A stretch of DNA of 64,000 bases from the NCBI GenBank assembly GCA_028066355.1, contig JALCBP010000003.1:1-64000 (forward strand). Direction: 5' to 3'. Positions within the stretch are counted from its first letter, which is position 1; every line of letters begins with the position of its first letter. The notes under the pieces are model-generated. The model worked only from the letters and a program-made list of their open reading frames with translations, was not told where the DNA came from and did no database searches. Shown here one piece after another: positions 15,966-24,800 of the stretch. The DNA is from UBA1268 sp002694955 (GTDB taxonomy: Bacteria; Planctomycetota; Planctomycetia; Pirellulales; UBA1268). Position numbers and translations under genes: made by a program.

Positions 15966-17765
15966 ATGAATTCTGAAGAAGAACTCATCGTACGAGCAGG
16001 TGGTGGATTGAAATCCGATACGTTTTTGCAACGGTTTCACTCAATCACCTGTAAAACAACCATCCTGACCTGTGTTGTTTTTGTTTCGATGCTCACCATC
16101 ACTGTGACAGTTGGCTGCCAAGAACAGTCATCGCTTTACTTCGGAACGGTTGAGCCGCGGCATGGCCCACGAGAGCTTTGGATAAATAATTCAAGTGAAC
16201 CAGAGTGGCTCGATCCTGGCCGATGTTCAGATAGTACAGGTGGTGAGATTATCTGGAATACGTTTGAGGGACTTGTCCAGGCTCATCCATCTACTCTGAA
16301 GCCACTTCCAGCCATTGCAACGCATTGGGATATATCAGAAGACGGACGCGTGTACAGGTTTTATCTTCGCCCATCATTCTGGTCAGACGGTCACCCACTT
16401 ACAGCAAATGACTTTGTGTTTGCGCTTCGCCGTCTTGTTGATCCACAAACAGGGAGTAAGTATGCCAGCAATGGTTTTATTTTTCAGGAAGGTTTATCAA
16501 TCAGTCGGGGTGAAGCGGACGTCAGTACTCTTGGTGTCCGAGCATTAGATTCACACACTTTGGAAATTGAGTTGGTCGATCCACTACCATACTTTCTCAA
16601 CTTCCTGAGTTTTTACTCCTTTATGCCTATCCCACAGCATCTTCTTCAAGACCTCCAGCAACGAGGTATTGATGCAGATCTATGGACGCGACCGGAGCAT
16701 GTTGTCTGCAATGGAGCATTTCGGATGACAGACTGGCAGTTTCGTCAGCACATGACGTTTGAAAGGAACCCACATTATTGGGATGCTTCTTCTGTCAAGC
16801 TTGATCGTGTACGTGTCGCGATGGTCGAAAGTTCAACGACGGCAATGAATATGTATGTCGCTGGTGAATTTGATTGGCCAGGAGGAAGTACGTCACTTCC
16901 TGCTGAATTCATAGACCATCTAGAGAGATACAAGGATTTTCATAGTCATCCCTATTTGGGTGTGTACTTTTATTGGATCAATACAACGAAACCTCCGCTG
17001 GATGATCCACGCATTCGGCGAGCATTGTCTCTTGCAATTGATAGGGACTCACTGGTGAAGCATGTGACACGTGGGGGACAGATAGGCTCATCCGATCTTG
17101 TACCTGATGGCCTTGCTGGATACGAAGGACTTCATCTGCCGGTTTATGATCCAGTGGAAGCCAGGCGATTGCTTGCGGAGGCAGGTTATCCAACAGGTCA
17201 GGACGTGCCGGCAATCACGTTGTCGTTCAATACGTCCGAAGGACATAAACAAGTTGCTGAAGCAATTCAGGCGATGTGGCAGCAGGAACTTGGGATTCCT
17301 GTGGACTTGGAGAATCAGGAATGGAAAGTTTTTCTGGCAAATGCCGAGCAAATGAATTTCCAAATTAGTCGTATGGGTTGGATTGGTGACTATGCAGACC
17401 CCTATACGTTCTTGGAACTTCTCACGAGTGACTGTGGGAACAACCACTCAAATTGGTCCAGTAAGACATACGACAAGTTATTAGAACAAGCCAATCAACA
17501 AAATAATCCAGAAGAGCGACTCAAAATATTAAGAAAAGCAGAGGCGCTTGCTCTTGAGGAACAACCACTAATTCCTCTTTACGTGTACACCCGAACACAA
17601 CTGATTAAGCCTTATGTTCGAGGCATCTGGGGAAATCACCAGGATCGACATCCATGGAAATATATGTGGATTGATGAAACGTTTAAACCAAATCAGGAAG
17701 TGCCGAATCAGGAAGTAAGTGATTCTGTCAGTAAGTCATGGAAACACATACAGGTGCATGAATGA
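15966..17765 (+). CDS. oppA: Peptide ABC transporter substrate-binding lipoprotein (OppA-like)
   Basis: Extracytoplasmic solute receptor (family 5) that delivers oligopeptides to the OppBC channel. The 599-residue product has a long N-terminal segment, a hydrophobic stretch TTILTCVVFVSMLTITV and a lipobox VGCQ (Cys about 52), so it is probably lipid-anchored. Family motifs: EPEWLDPGRCSDSTGGEIIWN, FRLRPSFWSDGHPLTANDFVFALRRL-like segment near residues 135-160, and the C-terminal QQNNPEERLKILRKAEAL. The end has a small NQEVPNQEV duplication. The stop overlaps the oppB start in ATGA, so the three genes oppABC are translationally coupled. Confidence 0.93.
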   Translation: MNSEEELIVRAGGGLKSDTFLQRFHSITCKTTILTCVVFVSMLTITVTVGCQEQSSLYFGTVEPRHGPRELWINNSSEPEWLDPGRCSDSTGGEIIWNTFEGLVQAHPSTLKPLPAIATHWDISEDGRVYRFYLRPSFWSDGHPLTANDFVFALRRLVDPQTGSKYASNGFIFQEGLSISRGEADVSTLGVRALDSHTLEIELVDPLPYFLNFLSFYSFMPIPQHLLQDLQQRGIDADLWTRPEHVVCNGAFRMTDWQFRQHMTFERNPHYWDASSVKLDRVRVAMVESSTTAMNMYVAGEFDWPGGSTSLPAEFIDHLERYKDFHSHPYLGVYFYWINTTKPPLDDPRIRRALSLAIDRDSLVKHVTRGGQIGSSDLVPDGLAGYEGLHLPVYDPVEARRLLAEAGYPTGQDVPAITLSFNTSEGHKQVAEAIQAMWQQELGIPVDLENQEWKVFLANAEQMNFQISRMGWIGDYADPYTFLELLTSDCGNNHSNWSSKTYDKLLEQANQQNNPEERLKILRKAEALALEEQPLIPLYVYTRTQLIKPYVRGIWGNHQDRHPWKYMWIDETFKPNQEVPNQEVSDSVSKSWKHIQVHE

Positions 17766-18679
17766 TTCGTCTTCTCGTTCGACGCGTGTTGGAACTCATC
17801 CCAACGGTGTTGGTTATCGTCTTGGCATCATTTGCACTTGTGCGATTGGCACCCGGTTCACCTTTTTCGAGCGAGAAGGAAATCCCGGCTGAGATTCGTC
17901 AGAAACTTGAAGCAAAGTATGGCTTTGATAAGCCACTTCCGGAACAGTTTGTTCGATACCTCGGCAATCTTTTGAAGGGAGATCTGGGACTTTCAACAAA
18001 GTATCCACAGCGCACAGTGAATGAGATTATTGCAAATGGTTTTCCTGTTACCCTTACGTTAGCAGCAGTCGCTCTTCTCTGGTCCTTACTTGTGGGCATG
18101 ACGGCTGGAATCATCGGAGCCGTTCGCCAGAATACAGTCTGGGATCATGCTGCAATGACCGCAGCGCTGATTGGCATTAGTGTGCCAAGCTTTGTCCTTG
18201 GACCCTTGCTTGTATTAGTGGTATCCCTTCGGTGGCATATGCTGCCTCCGGCTGGTTGGGGTGATTGGCAGCATGTGGTATTACCAGGTCTTACACTTGG
18301 CACGATTTACGCATCTTCGATAGCACGGCTCACTCGCGGTGGAATGCTTGAGGTAATTCGTAGTGACTTTATTCGTACCGCACGAGCCAAAGGACTTTCC
18401 GAAAAACTGATTGTCTGGCGGCATATGCTTCGCGGTGCACTGTTGCCAGTTGTAAGTTATCTCGGGCCTGCTGTTGCCAGCATGCTCACAGGAAGTGTGG
18501 TAGTTGAAAAGATATTCAATGTTCCCGGAATCGGACCATACTTCGTCGATGCGGCTTTTAATCGGGATTACTTTCTTGTTATGGGCATTGTCTTACTGTA
18601 CGCATTTTTCCTTCTTTTTATGAACCTTGTGGTAGATATTGTATACGGGTTGCTCGATCCACGGATTGATGTTTCATGA
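17762..18679 (+). CDS. oppB: Oligopeptide ABC transporter permease OppB
   Basis: One of two inner-membrane channel subunits of the Opp importer. The 305-residue product starts MIRLLVRRVLELIPTVLVI, a first transmembrane helix preceded by positive charges, and has about six helices. The permease EAA loop is visible as IRSDFIRTARAKGLSEKLIVWRHMLRGALLPV, and GSVVVEKIFNVPGIGPYFVDAA is typical of OppB/DppB. Overlaps oppA and oppC by four bases each (ATGA), so expression is coupled. Confidence 0.95.
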   Translation: MIRLLVRRVLELIPTVLVIVLASFALVRLAPGSPFSSEKEIPAEIRQKLEAKYGFDKPLPEQFVRYLGNLLKGDLGLSTKYPQRTVNEIIANGFPVTLTLAAVALLWSLLVGMTAGIIGAVRQNTVWDHAAMTAALIGISVPSFVLGPLLVLVVSLRWHMLPPAGWGDWQHVVLPGLTLGTIYASSIARLTRGGMLEVIRSDFIRTARAKGLSEKLIVWRHMLRGALLPVVSYLGPAVASMLTGSVVVEKIFNVPGIGPYFVDAAFNRDYFLVMGIVLLYAFFLLFMNLVVDIVYGLLDPRIDVS

Positions 18680-19593
18680 AGAGGATTCAACAAGAAACTG
18701 TGGCTGAAACCAACGCGCATGAGAACGATCTCATCGCGGGTACATCACTTTGGCACGATGCCTGGAAGCGGCTCCGGAAAAACAATATGGCGTTGTCCAG
18801 CGGCATTATTATGATGTGCCTCAGCGTGGCCTGTCTTTGTGGTCCGGCAATTTTAGAGATTATGTGGGGCTATGATGCACACACTCAGAATCTTGCATAT
18901 GGTCCACAACCTCCATCATTACAGCATCCGTTCGGTACGGATTTCTATGGCCGGGATCTCTTAGTTCGCGTGCTTACTGGCGCCCGAGTGAGCCTTTCAA
19001 TTGGAGTGCTTGCGGCACTGGTTGCGGCATCAATTGGCACAATCTATGGAGCAGTATCAAGCTACAACGGTGGCTTTGTAGATAGTTTCATGATGCGGAT
19101 CGTCGATATTCTCTATGCATTACCGTATATGTTTCTTGTGATTATTCTTGTCACAATTCTTGGAAAAAGTCTGTTACTTCTTTTTCTTGCTCTTGGGGCT
19201 GTTGGTTGGTTACTGACAGCGCGTGTTGTCCGTGGGCAAGTGATGAGTCTCAAGGAACAGGATTTTGTTCTGGCGGCTCGTAGTCTTGGCACAACAAGTC
19301 GAGGTATTATTTTTCGACACCTTATTCCAAATACACTCGGCCCAGTCATTGTGACATTTACGCTCACAGTGCCTTCGATGATCTTGCAGGAAGCATTCCT
19401 CTCTTTTCTTGGTTTGGGCGTACAACCACCCCAGCCAAGCCTCGGAAGCCTCATTAATGACGGAGCAAATCAGATGTTGGTATTTTGGTGGACACTGGTT
19501 TTTCCCGGCGGAATCATGGCCACCATGCTCTTTGCGCTCAATTTCCTTGGTGATGGAATACGTGATGCGTTAGACCCACGCATGAAGATGTGA
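18676..19593 (+). CDS. oppC: Oligopeptide ABC transporter permease OppC
   Basis: Second channel subunit of the Opp importer. The 305-residue product has a cytoplasmic N-terminus (SLWHDAWKRLRKNNMAL), then the OppC/DppC hallmark HPFGTDFYGRDLLVRVLTGAR, and the EAA-type loop KEQDFVLAARSLGTTSRGIIFRHLIPN around residues 193-220, which contacts the ATPases. It ends GDGIRDALDPRMKM, the usual family tail. The matching ATPases oppD and oppF are not next in line but 4.2 kb further on, beyond an opposite-strand cassette. Confidence 0.95.
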   Translation: MKRIQQETVAETNAHENDLIAGTSLWHDAWKRLRKNNMALSSGIIMMCLSVACLCGPAILEIMWGYDAHTQNLAYGPQPPSLQHPFGTDFYGRDLLVRVLTGARVSLSIGVLAALVAASIGTIYGAVSSYNGGFVDSFMMRIVDILYALPYMFLVIILVTILGKSLLLLFLALGAVGWLLTARVVRGQVMSLKEQDFVLAARSLGTTSRGIIFRHLIPNTLGPVIVTFTLTVPSMILQEAFLSFLGLGVQPPQPSLGSLINDGANQMLVFWWTLVFPGGIMATMLFALNFLGDGIRDALDPRMKM

Positions 19594-19605
19594 CGTCAGG
19601 AGCAT

Positions 19606-19632
19606 GTACGCAGCTAAACGAGCCGAGCGTAC
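19606..19632. terminator. Hairpin between converging oppC and sulfatase
   Basis: GTACGC (19606-19611) and GCGTAC (19627-19632) form a 6-bp stem in the 43-bp gap between two converging genes. It has no T-run; a bidirectional terminator is likely from position but not strong. Confidence 0.4.
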
Positions 19633-19636
19633 CAAA

Positions 19637-21397
19637 CTAGTTCTTAGTCTTGGATTTTTTCATGGGACGAATGTTTTCCCAAGGAATGACCTGTGCCCGA
19701 GCAGCGTAGTCATCCCATGCATGAGCCATGTTCTTCGCGCGGCTTACCTGCTCATTTGAAAGATCATGCTGTTCAGATCGATCACTGGAGATATCGTAGA
19801 GTTCCCAAGGCTTATTAAACTCCGCAACCAGTTTCCATTTACCGTCACGAATTGCTCGGTTCCCTTCATGTTCCCAGTAAAGTTTTCGGTTTGGCAATGT
19901 CTTTTTCTGAAACAGTGGCTGCAGACTCAATCCTTCAAGAGGAGTCTTATTCTTTGGATAATTTGCATCAGCAACATCGACAGCAGTTGCCATTATGTCG
20001 ATAAGATGACCGGGTGTTTCTTCCATACGACCAGGGTCAACAATACCGTTGGGCCAGTGCACAATGAGTGGTGTCGCAATACCACCTTCATGCACCCAGT
20101 GTTTGTACTTTCGAAAAGGTGTATTCGATACAGTTGCCCAAGCCTGACCATACCCAATGTAGGTATCAGCAGGACCAGCCAAAACACCTTTGCCCTGACG
20201 AATCGGATACCCATCACGGGTCTGTTTTGGAATCATGTCTATTTGGAGTGCGTCAGCTTTCATACGAGGGAGTGGAGGAGTTGACGCTCTTGGTTTTCCG
20301 ATAGTCCGTCGGCCCATCCCTTCCGCGCAGCCACCGTTGTCTTGCATGTAGCAGACGAGTGTGTTGTTGAATTGGTTTGTGGTTTCAAGAGCATCTACGA
20401 TTTTTCCGATACCTTGATCCATCGAGTCAACCATGGCGGCATAGACTTCCATATTGCGTTCATCCCATGGCCAATATTCACCCTGTTCACCCCATCGCTT
20501 TTCGAGGGGCCAGAGCGTTGTCGAACTCTTTGTCACAAGGCCATGTTGGAGCATCCTCTGATAACGATTCTCCCGAACCGATGAGTAACCATCTTTGTAG
20601 CGGCCTTTATATTTCAAAAGATCCTTTTCTTTTGCATGCATTGGCCAGTGGGCTGCGGTAAAAGCGACATACATGAAAAAAGGTTTTGTCGTATCGTGCT
20701 CATGAATAAAACGGACAGCATGATCAGCGATTGCATCAGTGTAATAATATGAGTCTGGTTTGTAGGTGGGGTCGGCGTAGGGGGAAATCAAGGTATTATC
20801 TCTGACCAAAGTGTTTGGATCAAAAAAACTTCCGGCACCATGAATCGTTCCGTAGAACCGATCAAACCCGCGCTGGATTGGCCAGTTTTTTTTGTCTTCA
20901 GCTTTTTCTGGGGAGAGTCGGTGAGTGATATGCCATTTGCCAGCCATGTAATTTTTATAGCCGGCAGGCTTCAGGGCCTCCGCAATCGTGCAGCAGTTAT
21001 CCCCAAATTCTCCACGATAGCCAGGAAATCCCCTGTCATTCATCATATGACCGATGCCGGCCTGATGAGGATACAGACCTGATAGCAAGCTTGCTCGAGT
21101 TGGGCAACAACGACCTGTATTATAAAACTGTGTAAATCGAATACCGTTGTGTGCAAGTCGATCTAAGGTGGGTGTCTCAATCTCACCGCCGTAACATCCG
21201 ACATCAGAATAACCCATATCGTCGGAAAGAATTACAATAATATTTGGCTGAATCTCGGCATGTATAGACCGAGCAAGGCAGCCCACCACGAGACTCATTA
21301 TCAGGCATGTACTGACTCGCAGAAAAGTGCCTCTGCCGTCGTTTGAGAGTCTGCTCTGACACATTATGAAATCTGCTCTGCCAGACATAGTCATCAT
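19637..21397 (-). CDS. Secreted sulfatase (arylsulfatase type)
   Basis: Type I sulfatase that hydrolyses sulfate esters, probably on sulfated polysaccharides, outside the cytoplasm. The 586-residue product has a signal sequence (about residues 27-47), the metal-binding start NIIVILSDDMGYSDVGCYGG, and the formylglycine motif C97-C-P-T-R101 in CCPTRASLLSGLYPHQAG; the first Cys is the predicted formylglycine. AGKWHITHRL provides the conserved Lys/His. Needs a maturase (FGE or anSME) not in the window. GGGAGG (21404-21409) six bases ahead supports ATG 21397. A second sulfatase and a DUF1080 gene lie just upstream on the same strand, suggesting a shared glycan-degradation role. Confidence 0.93.
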   Translation of the reverse strand: MMTMSGRADFIMCQSRLSNDGRGTFLRVSTCLIMSLVVGCLARSIHAEIQPNIIVILSDDMGYSDVGCYGGEIETPTLDRLAHNGIRFTQFYNTGRCCPTRASLLSGLYPHQAGIGHMMNDRGFPGYRGEFGDNCCTIAEALKPAGYKNYMAGKWHITHRLSPEKAEDKKNWPIQRGFDRFYGTIHGAGSFFDPNTLVRDNTLISPYADPTYKPDSYYYTDAIADHAVRFIHEHDTTKPFFMYVAFTAAHWPMHAKEKDLLKYKGRYKDGYSSVRENRYQRMLQHGLVTKSSTTLWPLEKRWGEQGEYWPWDERNMEVYAAMVDSMDQGIGKIVDALETTNQFNNTLVCYMQDNGGCAEGMGRRTIGKPRASTPPLPRMKADALQIDMIPKQTRDGYPIRQGKGVLAGPADTYIGYGQAWATVSNTPFRKYKHWVHEGGIATPLIVHWPNGIVDPGRMEETPGHLIDIMATAVDVADANYPKNKTPLEGLSLQPLFQKKTLPNRKLYWEHEGNRAIRDGKWKLVAEFNKPWELYDISSDRSEQHDLSNEQVSRAKNMAHAWDDYAARAQVIPWENIRPMKKSKTKN

Positions 21398-21427
21398 TTC
21401 AAACCTCCCATGACAATGTAAGAGTAC

Positions 21428-22873
21428 TTAGTGTTTTTGGATAAAAGCATTTTCGGTGGCGACTGGATCACTATCGTCCCAACGTTCTAGCCATTCTTGG
21501 AGCGCTTTTTGAAGCCTTTGGAAGGTCTGTTTATGGCCCGGAGACTCTGTAAGATTCTCAAGTTCGTCCGGATCAACTTTTCGATCGTAAAGAGCCCATT
21601 CGGGTCGATGATGGAGACGTTGCACCAGCGCAGTATTACGAGCATTCGGTTGTTTGTGAGACCATTGTACCCACGAGGCCGCAACATCAGGGTGTTTATC
21701 GCTCCCACCATTTGTAATCCAATCAAGTGCCTGGGTAAGTGTTACGTTCGATGTAACATCCTGATACTTCGGTGACCAGATGAGGGTATATCTGTCATCA
21801 CGAATCGAACGAATCGGATAATTCCGCGTTTTGTTATCAAGAATGTTGCAGTTGGTAAATGCCCCAAAAGCATATTGATGGACATCAATGTTGCTACCTG
21901 TCCAGTTGTCCCACTGGCTTATGCCATCAAAAGTCCATTCACTTGTTTTACCACCTGCTGCTTCAAGAAGCGTTGGTGCAATATCTGCAATCCACGTCAT
22001 AGTATTGTTTCGTGTTCCTGCAGGTATAACTTTTGGTAGAGCGGCAATCATGCCAACTGCTAAGCCACTGTCAAAACATGTCCATTTTGAAAATGGAAAA
22101 GCATTGCCCTGCTCGGAGCAGAAAACGATTAATGTGTTTTGAGCAATATCTTCATTGTCAAGAATTTCCCGAAGCTGACCTAAGAGAGCGTCAAGGTTGG
22201 TGACTTCAGCAAGATGAGCCCCAAGCTGTTCTTTGTATTGAGAAGTGCCAATTGCATCATGAGGTGGTTGTACGATGTCGGAGGTATATCGACTACGATC
22301 ACCATGTGTGTATGGCCCATGGCCATCGTTTGAAGCAACAACAAGACAGAACGGAGTTTTTTCATGCACAGCTTTTTGAATGTACGTCTCTGCCCGCGTA
22401 ACGGCTTCGGCATTAGCGTCACGATCTTTTGCAAGATCACCAAGGTCGTCAAAAGGGTATGCATCCCGTGGTCCGATGTGTTTCTTTCCCAGCAAGCCAA
22501 CGCGGTAACCAAGTGGCTGTAAATAATGGGGCAAACTTTTTGTACCAGCAACAGATTTTGAATGATTTGGCATAGCTCCAGTACGCCATGCACATTGACC
22601 ACTAAAAAATTCCTGTCGAAACGGCGCACACATCGCAACATTGGCATAGACACAATCGAGCCGCACTCCATCACGTGCAAGTTGATCAAGATGAGGTGTG
22701 TGGGCCTGACCGCCCCAAGGCCCAAGCGAAGTCTTGTCAATGTCGTCACCGAGCAGAATCAAGATGTTCGGCGGGGCTGCAGCATCAACCTGAGGAAGTA
22801 GATCACCAAAAAATAGTGTGTAGACAATCGCACATAGGAACAAGAGGTACGACTTCATGAAATGTTCTCTCAA
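21428..22873 (-). CDS. Secreted sulfatase, second paralogous family member
   Basis: A 481-residue type I sulfatase of the choline-sulfatase/iduronate-sulfatase-like branch. A signal peptide (YLLFLCAIVYTLFFGDLL) precedes the metal-binding start PNILILLGDDIDK. The formylglycine motif is C82-A-P-F-R86 in MCAPFRQEFFSGQCAWRTG, and LGKKHIGPRD carries conserved Lys/His. It differs enough from the neighbour to suggest a different linkage or substrate. The start ATG 22873 overlaps the upstream DUF1080 stop (ATGA); ATG 22858, five codons later, is an alternative that gives a tighter signal peptide. Ends 30 bases before the next sulfatase, so the three genes form an operon. Confidence 0.92.
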   Translation of the reverse strand: MREHFMKSYLLFLCAIVYTLFFGDLLPQVDAAAPPNILILLGDDIDKTSLGPWGGQAHTPHLDQLARDGVRLDCVYANVAMCAPFRQEFFSGQCAWRTGAMPNHSKSVAGTKSLPHYLQPLGYRVGLLGKKHIGPRDAYPFDDLGDLAKDRDANAEAVTRAETYIQKAVHEKTPFCLVVASNDGHGPYTHGDRSRYTSDIVQPPHDAIGTSQYKEQLGAHLAEVTNLDALLGQLREILDNEDIAQNTLIVFCSEQGNAFPFSKWTCFDSGLAVGMIAALPKVIPAGTRNNTMTWIADIAPTLLEAAGGKTSEWTFDGISQWDNWTGSNIDVHQYAFGAFTNCNILDNKTRNYPIRSIRDDRYTLIWSPKYQDVTSNVTLTQALDWITNGGSDKHPDVAASWVQWSHKQPNARNTALVQRLHHRPEWALYDRKVDPDELENLTESPGHKQTFQRLQKALQEWLERWDDSDPVATENAFIQKH

Positions 22874-23568
22874 TTTTCAAGTGGCATGACTTCAACTTTG
22901 CGAATGTTAACAACGCTGCCAGGATCATGTTGCTGGAAAGCAAAATAGCCCTCAGTGAAGGCTTTTGAAAAGTCAAGGTATTCGTACAACTCATCCCCGT
23001 TCACCATAACCTTTATGCGCGTGAGGTCACGACGACGCCACTGATCATCACGAACTTCTAACTCATATGTAAACCACTCGTTTGGTCGAACGAGGTCTCT
23101 ATAGATGTTTAAGAATCCATAGAGAGATCCGGTACGAATTGGATCCTTGTGCGTGCTGTCAATTTGGGCTTCATAGCCATCTTTGAATGTTGGATTTCGT
23201 GACGTTCGAAAGTACAGTCCTGAGTTGCCACCATCATTAATACGGACTTCTGCTCGATAGCGAAAATTTTTAAACGGCCCTTTGGTACAGACAAGCATTG
23301 AAGGTGTTCCAGTACCGGTTAAAGCACCATCGATCACTTCCCAGTTGCTTTCTTCACTCCCAACTTTTTCCCAGCCATTGAGAGTCTTACCGTCAAAAAG
23401 TGTTATCCATTCATGTTCTGCAGCTTCCAAGCTCGCGATGAGAATCATACTCGTTATCAAAAAGAAGGCCGCCCGGTGTATTCGGCGTGTCTGAAATGAT
23501 TGAGCAATATGGCAGCCACAGACGCGATTTGCCCAAGACGAACGTGAAAGAAACTTTAAGTTAATCAT
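22870..23568 (-). CDS. Secreted DUF1080 (3-keto-disaccharide hydrolase-like) protein
   Basis: First gene of the sulfatase operon. The 232-residue product has a long basic N-region and a hydrophobic signal segment (FFLITSMILIASLEAAE), then the classic DUF1080 opening WITLFDGKTLNGWEKVG, followed by NSGLYFRTSRN, YEAQIDSTHKD, WFTYELEVRDDQW and GYFAFQQHDPGSVVNIRKVEV. These residues make the beta-sandwich and putative active site in annotated 3-keto-glucoside hydrolases. The ATG at 23592 would add eight residues; neither start has a strong ribosome-binding site. The pairing with two sulfatases suggests glycan breakdown. Confidence 0.85.
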   Translation of the reverse strand: MINLKFLSRSSWANRVCGCHIAQSFQTRRIHRAAFFLITSMILIASLEAAEHEWITLFDGKTLNGWEKVGSEESNWEVIDGALTGTGTPSMLVCTKGPFKNFRYRAEVRINDGGNSGLYFRTSRNPTFKDGYEAQIDSTHKDPIRTGSLYGFLNIYRDLVRPNEWFTYELEVRDDQWRRRDLTRIKVMVNGDELYEYLDFSKAFTEGYFAFQQHDPGSVVNIRKVEVMPLEN

Positions 23569-23629
23569 TGTTCTACCCTGATCTGTCTCCATAAATATTT
23601 ATGAGCATGTCTAAAATAAAAATAGTTAC

Positions 23630-23657
23630 CAGGTGTTTTCTGTCAGGTGTTTTCTGT
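23630..23657. repeat. 14-bp perfect tandem duplication
   Basis: CAGGTGTTTTCTGT occurs twice without a gap (23630-23643 and 23644-23657) in the 206-bp divergent gap between the DUF1080 gene and oppD. It could be a pair of regulator half-sites for the sulfatase operon or oppDF, or slippage. No other structure was seen in this gap. Confidence 0.5.
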
Positions 23658-23774
23658 GAGTACTTATCCATTGAGCGAGTGCTCACCCGTACCCTTCCGT
23701 ACACTCCGTCCCATACCCCTTATTAGACCATAATGTATTTCAGACGTTTAGTAGTATGATTTGAAAGAGGCTTT

Positions 23775-24800
23775 GTGTTCGAGAAGGTTTTTGTAATTCA
23801 GGAAACACCTGTGACAGCGCGGTCTGAGAATATTCTTGAAGTCTGTGATTTACGAACCCATTTTCGTACGGATGATGGGATCGTGCGTGCTGTTGATGGC
23901 GTCAGCTTTTCTGTGAAGCGAGGAGAGACGCTCGGCATTGTCGGTGAAAGTGGTTCGGGAAAAAGTGTTACCTGCCTTTCTGCGATGCAACTCGTAGCGA
24001 GGCCACCAGCTGTTCATCCGACGGGTAAAATTTATTTTGGTGACACAGACCTTCTGAGTCTTTCAGAGCGTGAAATTGAAAAACTTCGTGGTGAGCGTAT
24101 GGCCATGATTTTTCAAGATCCACTCACTTCTCTGAACCCATATCTCACTATCGCCCGTCAATTAACTGAGGTCTTAGAAGTTCATCGTGGTGCAACATCT
24201 ACTGCTGCCCGTCAGAAGTCGATTGAGATGCTGGAGCAGGTTGGCATACCCGATGCTGCTGAGCGAATTGATCAATATCCGCATCAATTTTCTGGCGGTA
24301 TGCGGCAGCGAGTAATGATAGCCATGGCATTGTTATGTGGACCAGAAGTTCTTTTTGCGGACGAACCTACAACAGCGCTTGATGTCACAATCCAAGCGCA
24401 GATTCTAAGATTAATCAAAGATCTACAAACAGCTATTGGGACTGCTGTCGTACTTGTGACACATGATCTTGGTGTCGTTGCCGGTACAACTGATTACGTG
24501 GCAGTAATGTATGCCGGAAGGATCGTTGAGGAAGGCACAACGGCTGAGGTTTTTGCCAACCCACTACATCCCTACACACGAGGCCTTCTGGAAAGTATGC
24601 CCCGTATTGATACACCACCTCAAAAGTCACTTTATGCGATCCCCGGCCTACCACCTGATCTGGGAAATCTTCCAGCAGGCTGCCCGTTTCATCCACGGTG
24701 TGAGTTGGCAACAGATCAGTGTCGCAAGGCATATCCCGACAAAAAGAAAGCCTCATCGACACACAGTGCAGCTTGTTGGGAGGTAGAGGTAATCGAATGA
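23775..24800 (+). CDS. oppD: Oligopeptide ABC transporter ATPase OppD
   Basis: Nucleotide-binding subunit of the Opp importer. The 341-residue product has Walker A GESGSGKSV, Q-loop IFQDPLTSLNP, ABC signature FSGGMRQRV, Walker B VLFADEPTTALDVT and the switch His in VLVTHDLGVV, then the OppD/DppD C-terminal extension with CPFHPRCELATDQC, whose cysteines resemble the Fe-S or metal site of the family. The start is a GTG preceded by AGAGG. The stop overlaps oppF (ATGA). Separated from oppABC by 4.2 kb but on the same strand. Confidence 0.94.
   Translation: MFEKVFVIQETPVTARSENILEVCDLRTHFRTDDGIVRAVDGVSFSVKRGETLGIVGESGSGKSVTCLSAMQLVARPPAVHPTGKIYFGDTDLLSLSEREIEKLRGERMAMIFQDPLTSLNPYLTIARQLTEVLEVHRGATSTAARQKSIEMLEQVGIPDAAERIDQYPHQFSGGMRQRVMIAMALLCGPEVLFADEPTTALDVTIQAQILRLIKDLQTAIGTAVVLVTHDLGVVAGTTDYVAVMYAGRIVEEGTTAEVFANPLHPYTRGLLESMPRIDTPPQKSLYAIPGLPPDLGNLPAGCPFHPRCELATDQCRKAYPDKKKASSTHSAACWEVEVIE

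Noticed and set aside
19594..23774. Insertion sequence or transposon carrying the sulfatase cassette
   Set aside because: No transposase remnant and no terminal inverted or target-site repeat could be found at the edges; only a 14-bp tandem repeat at one side.
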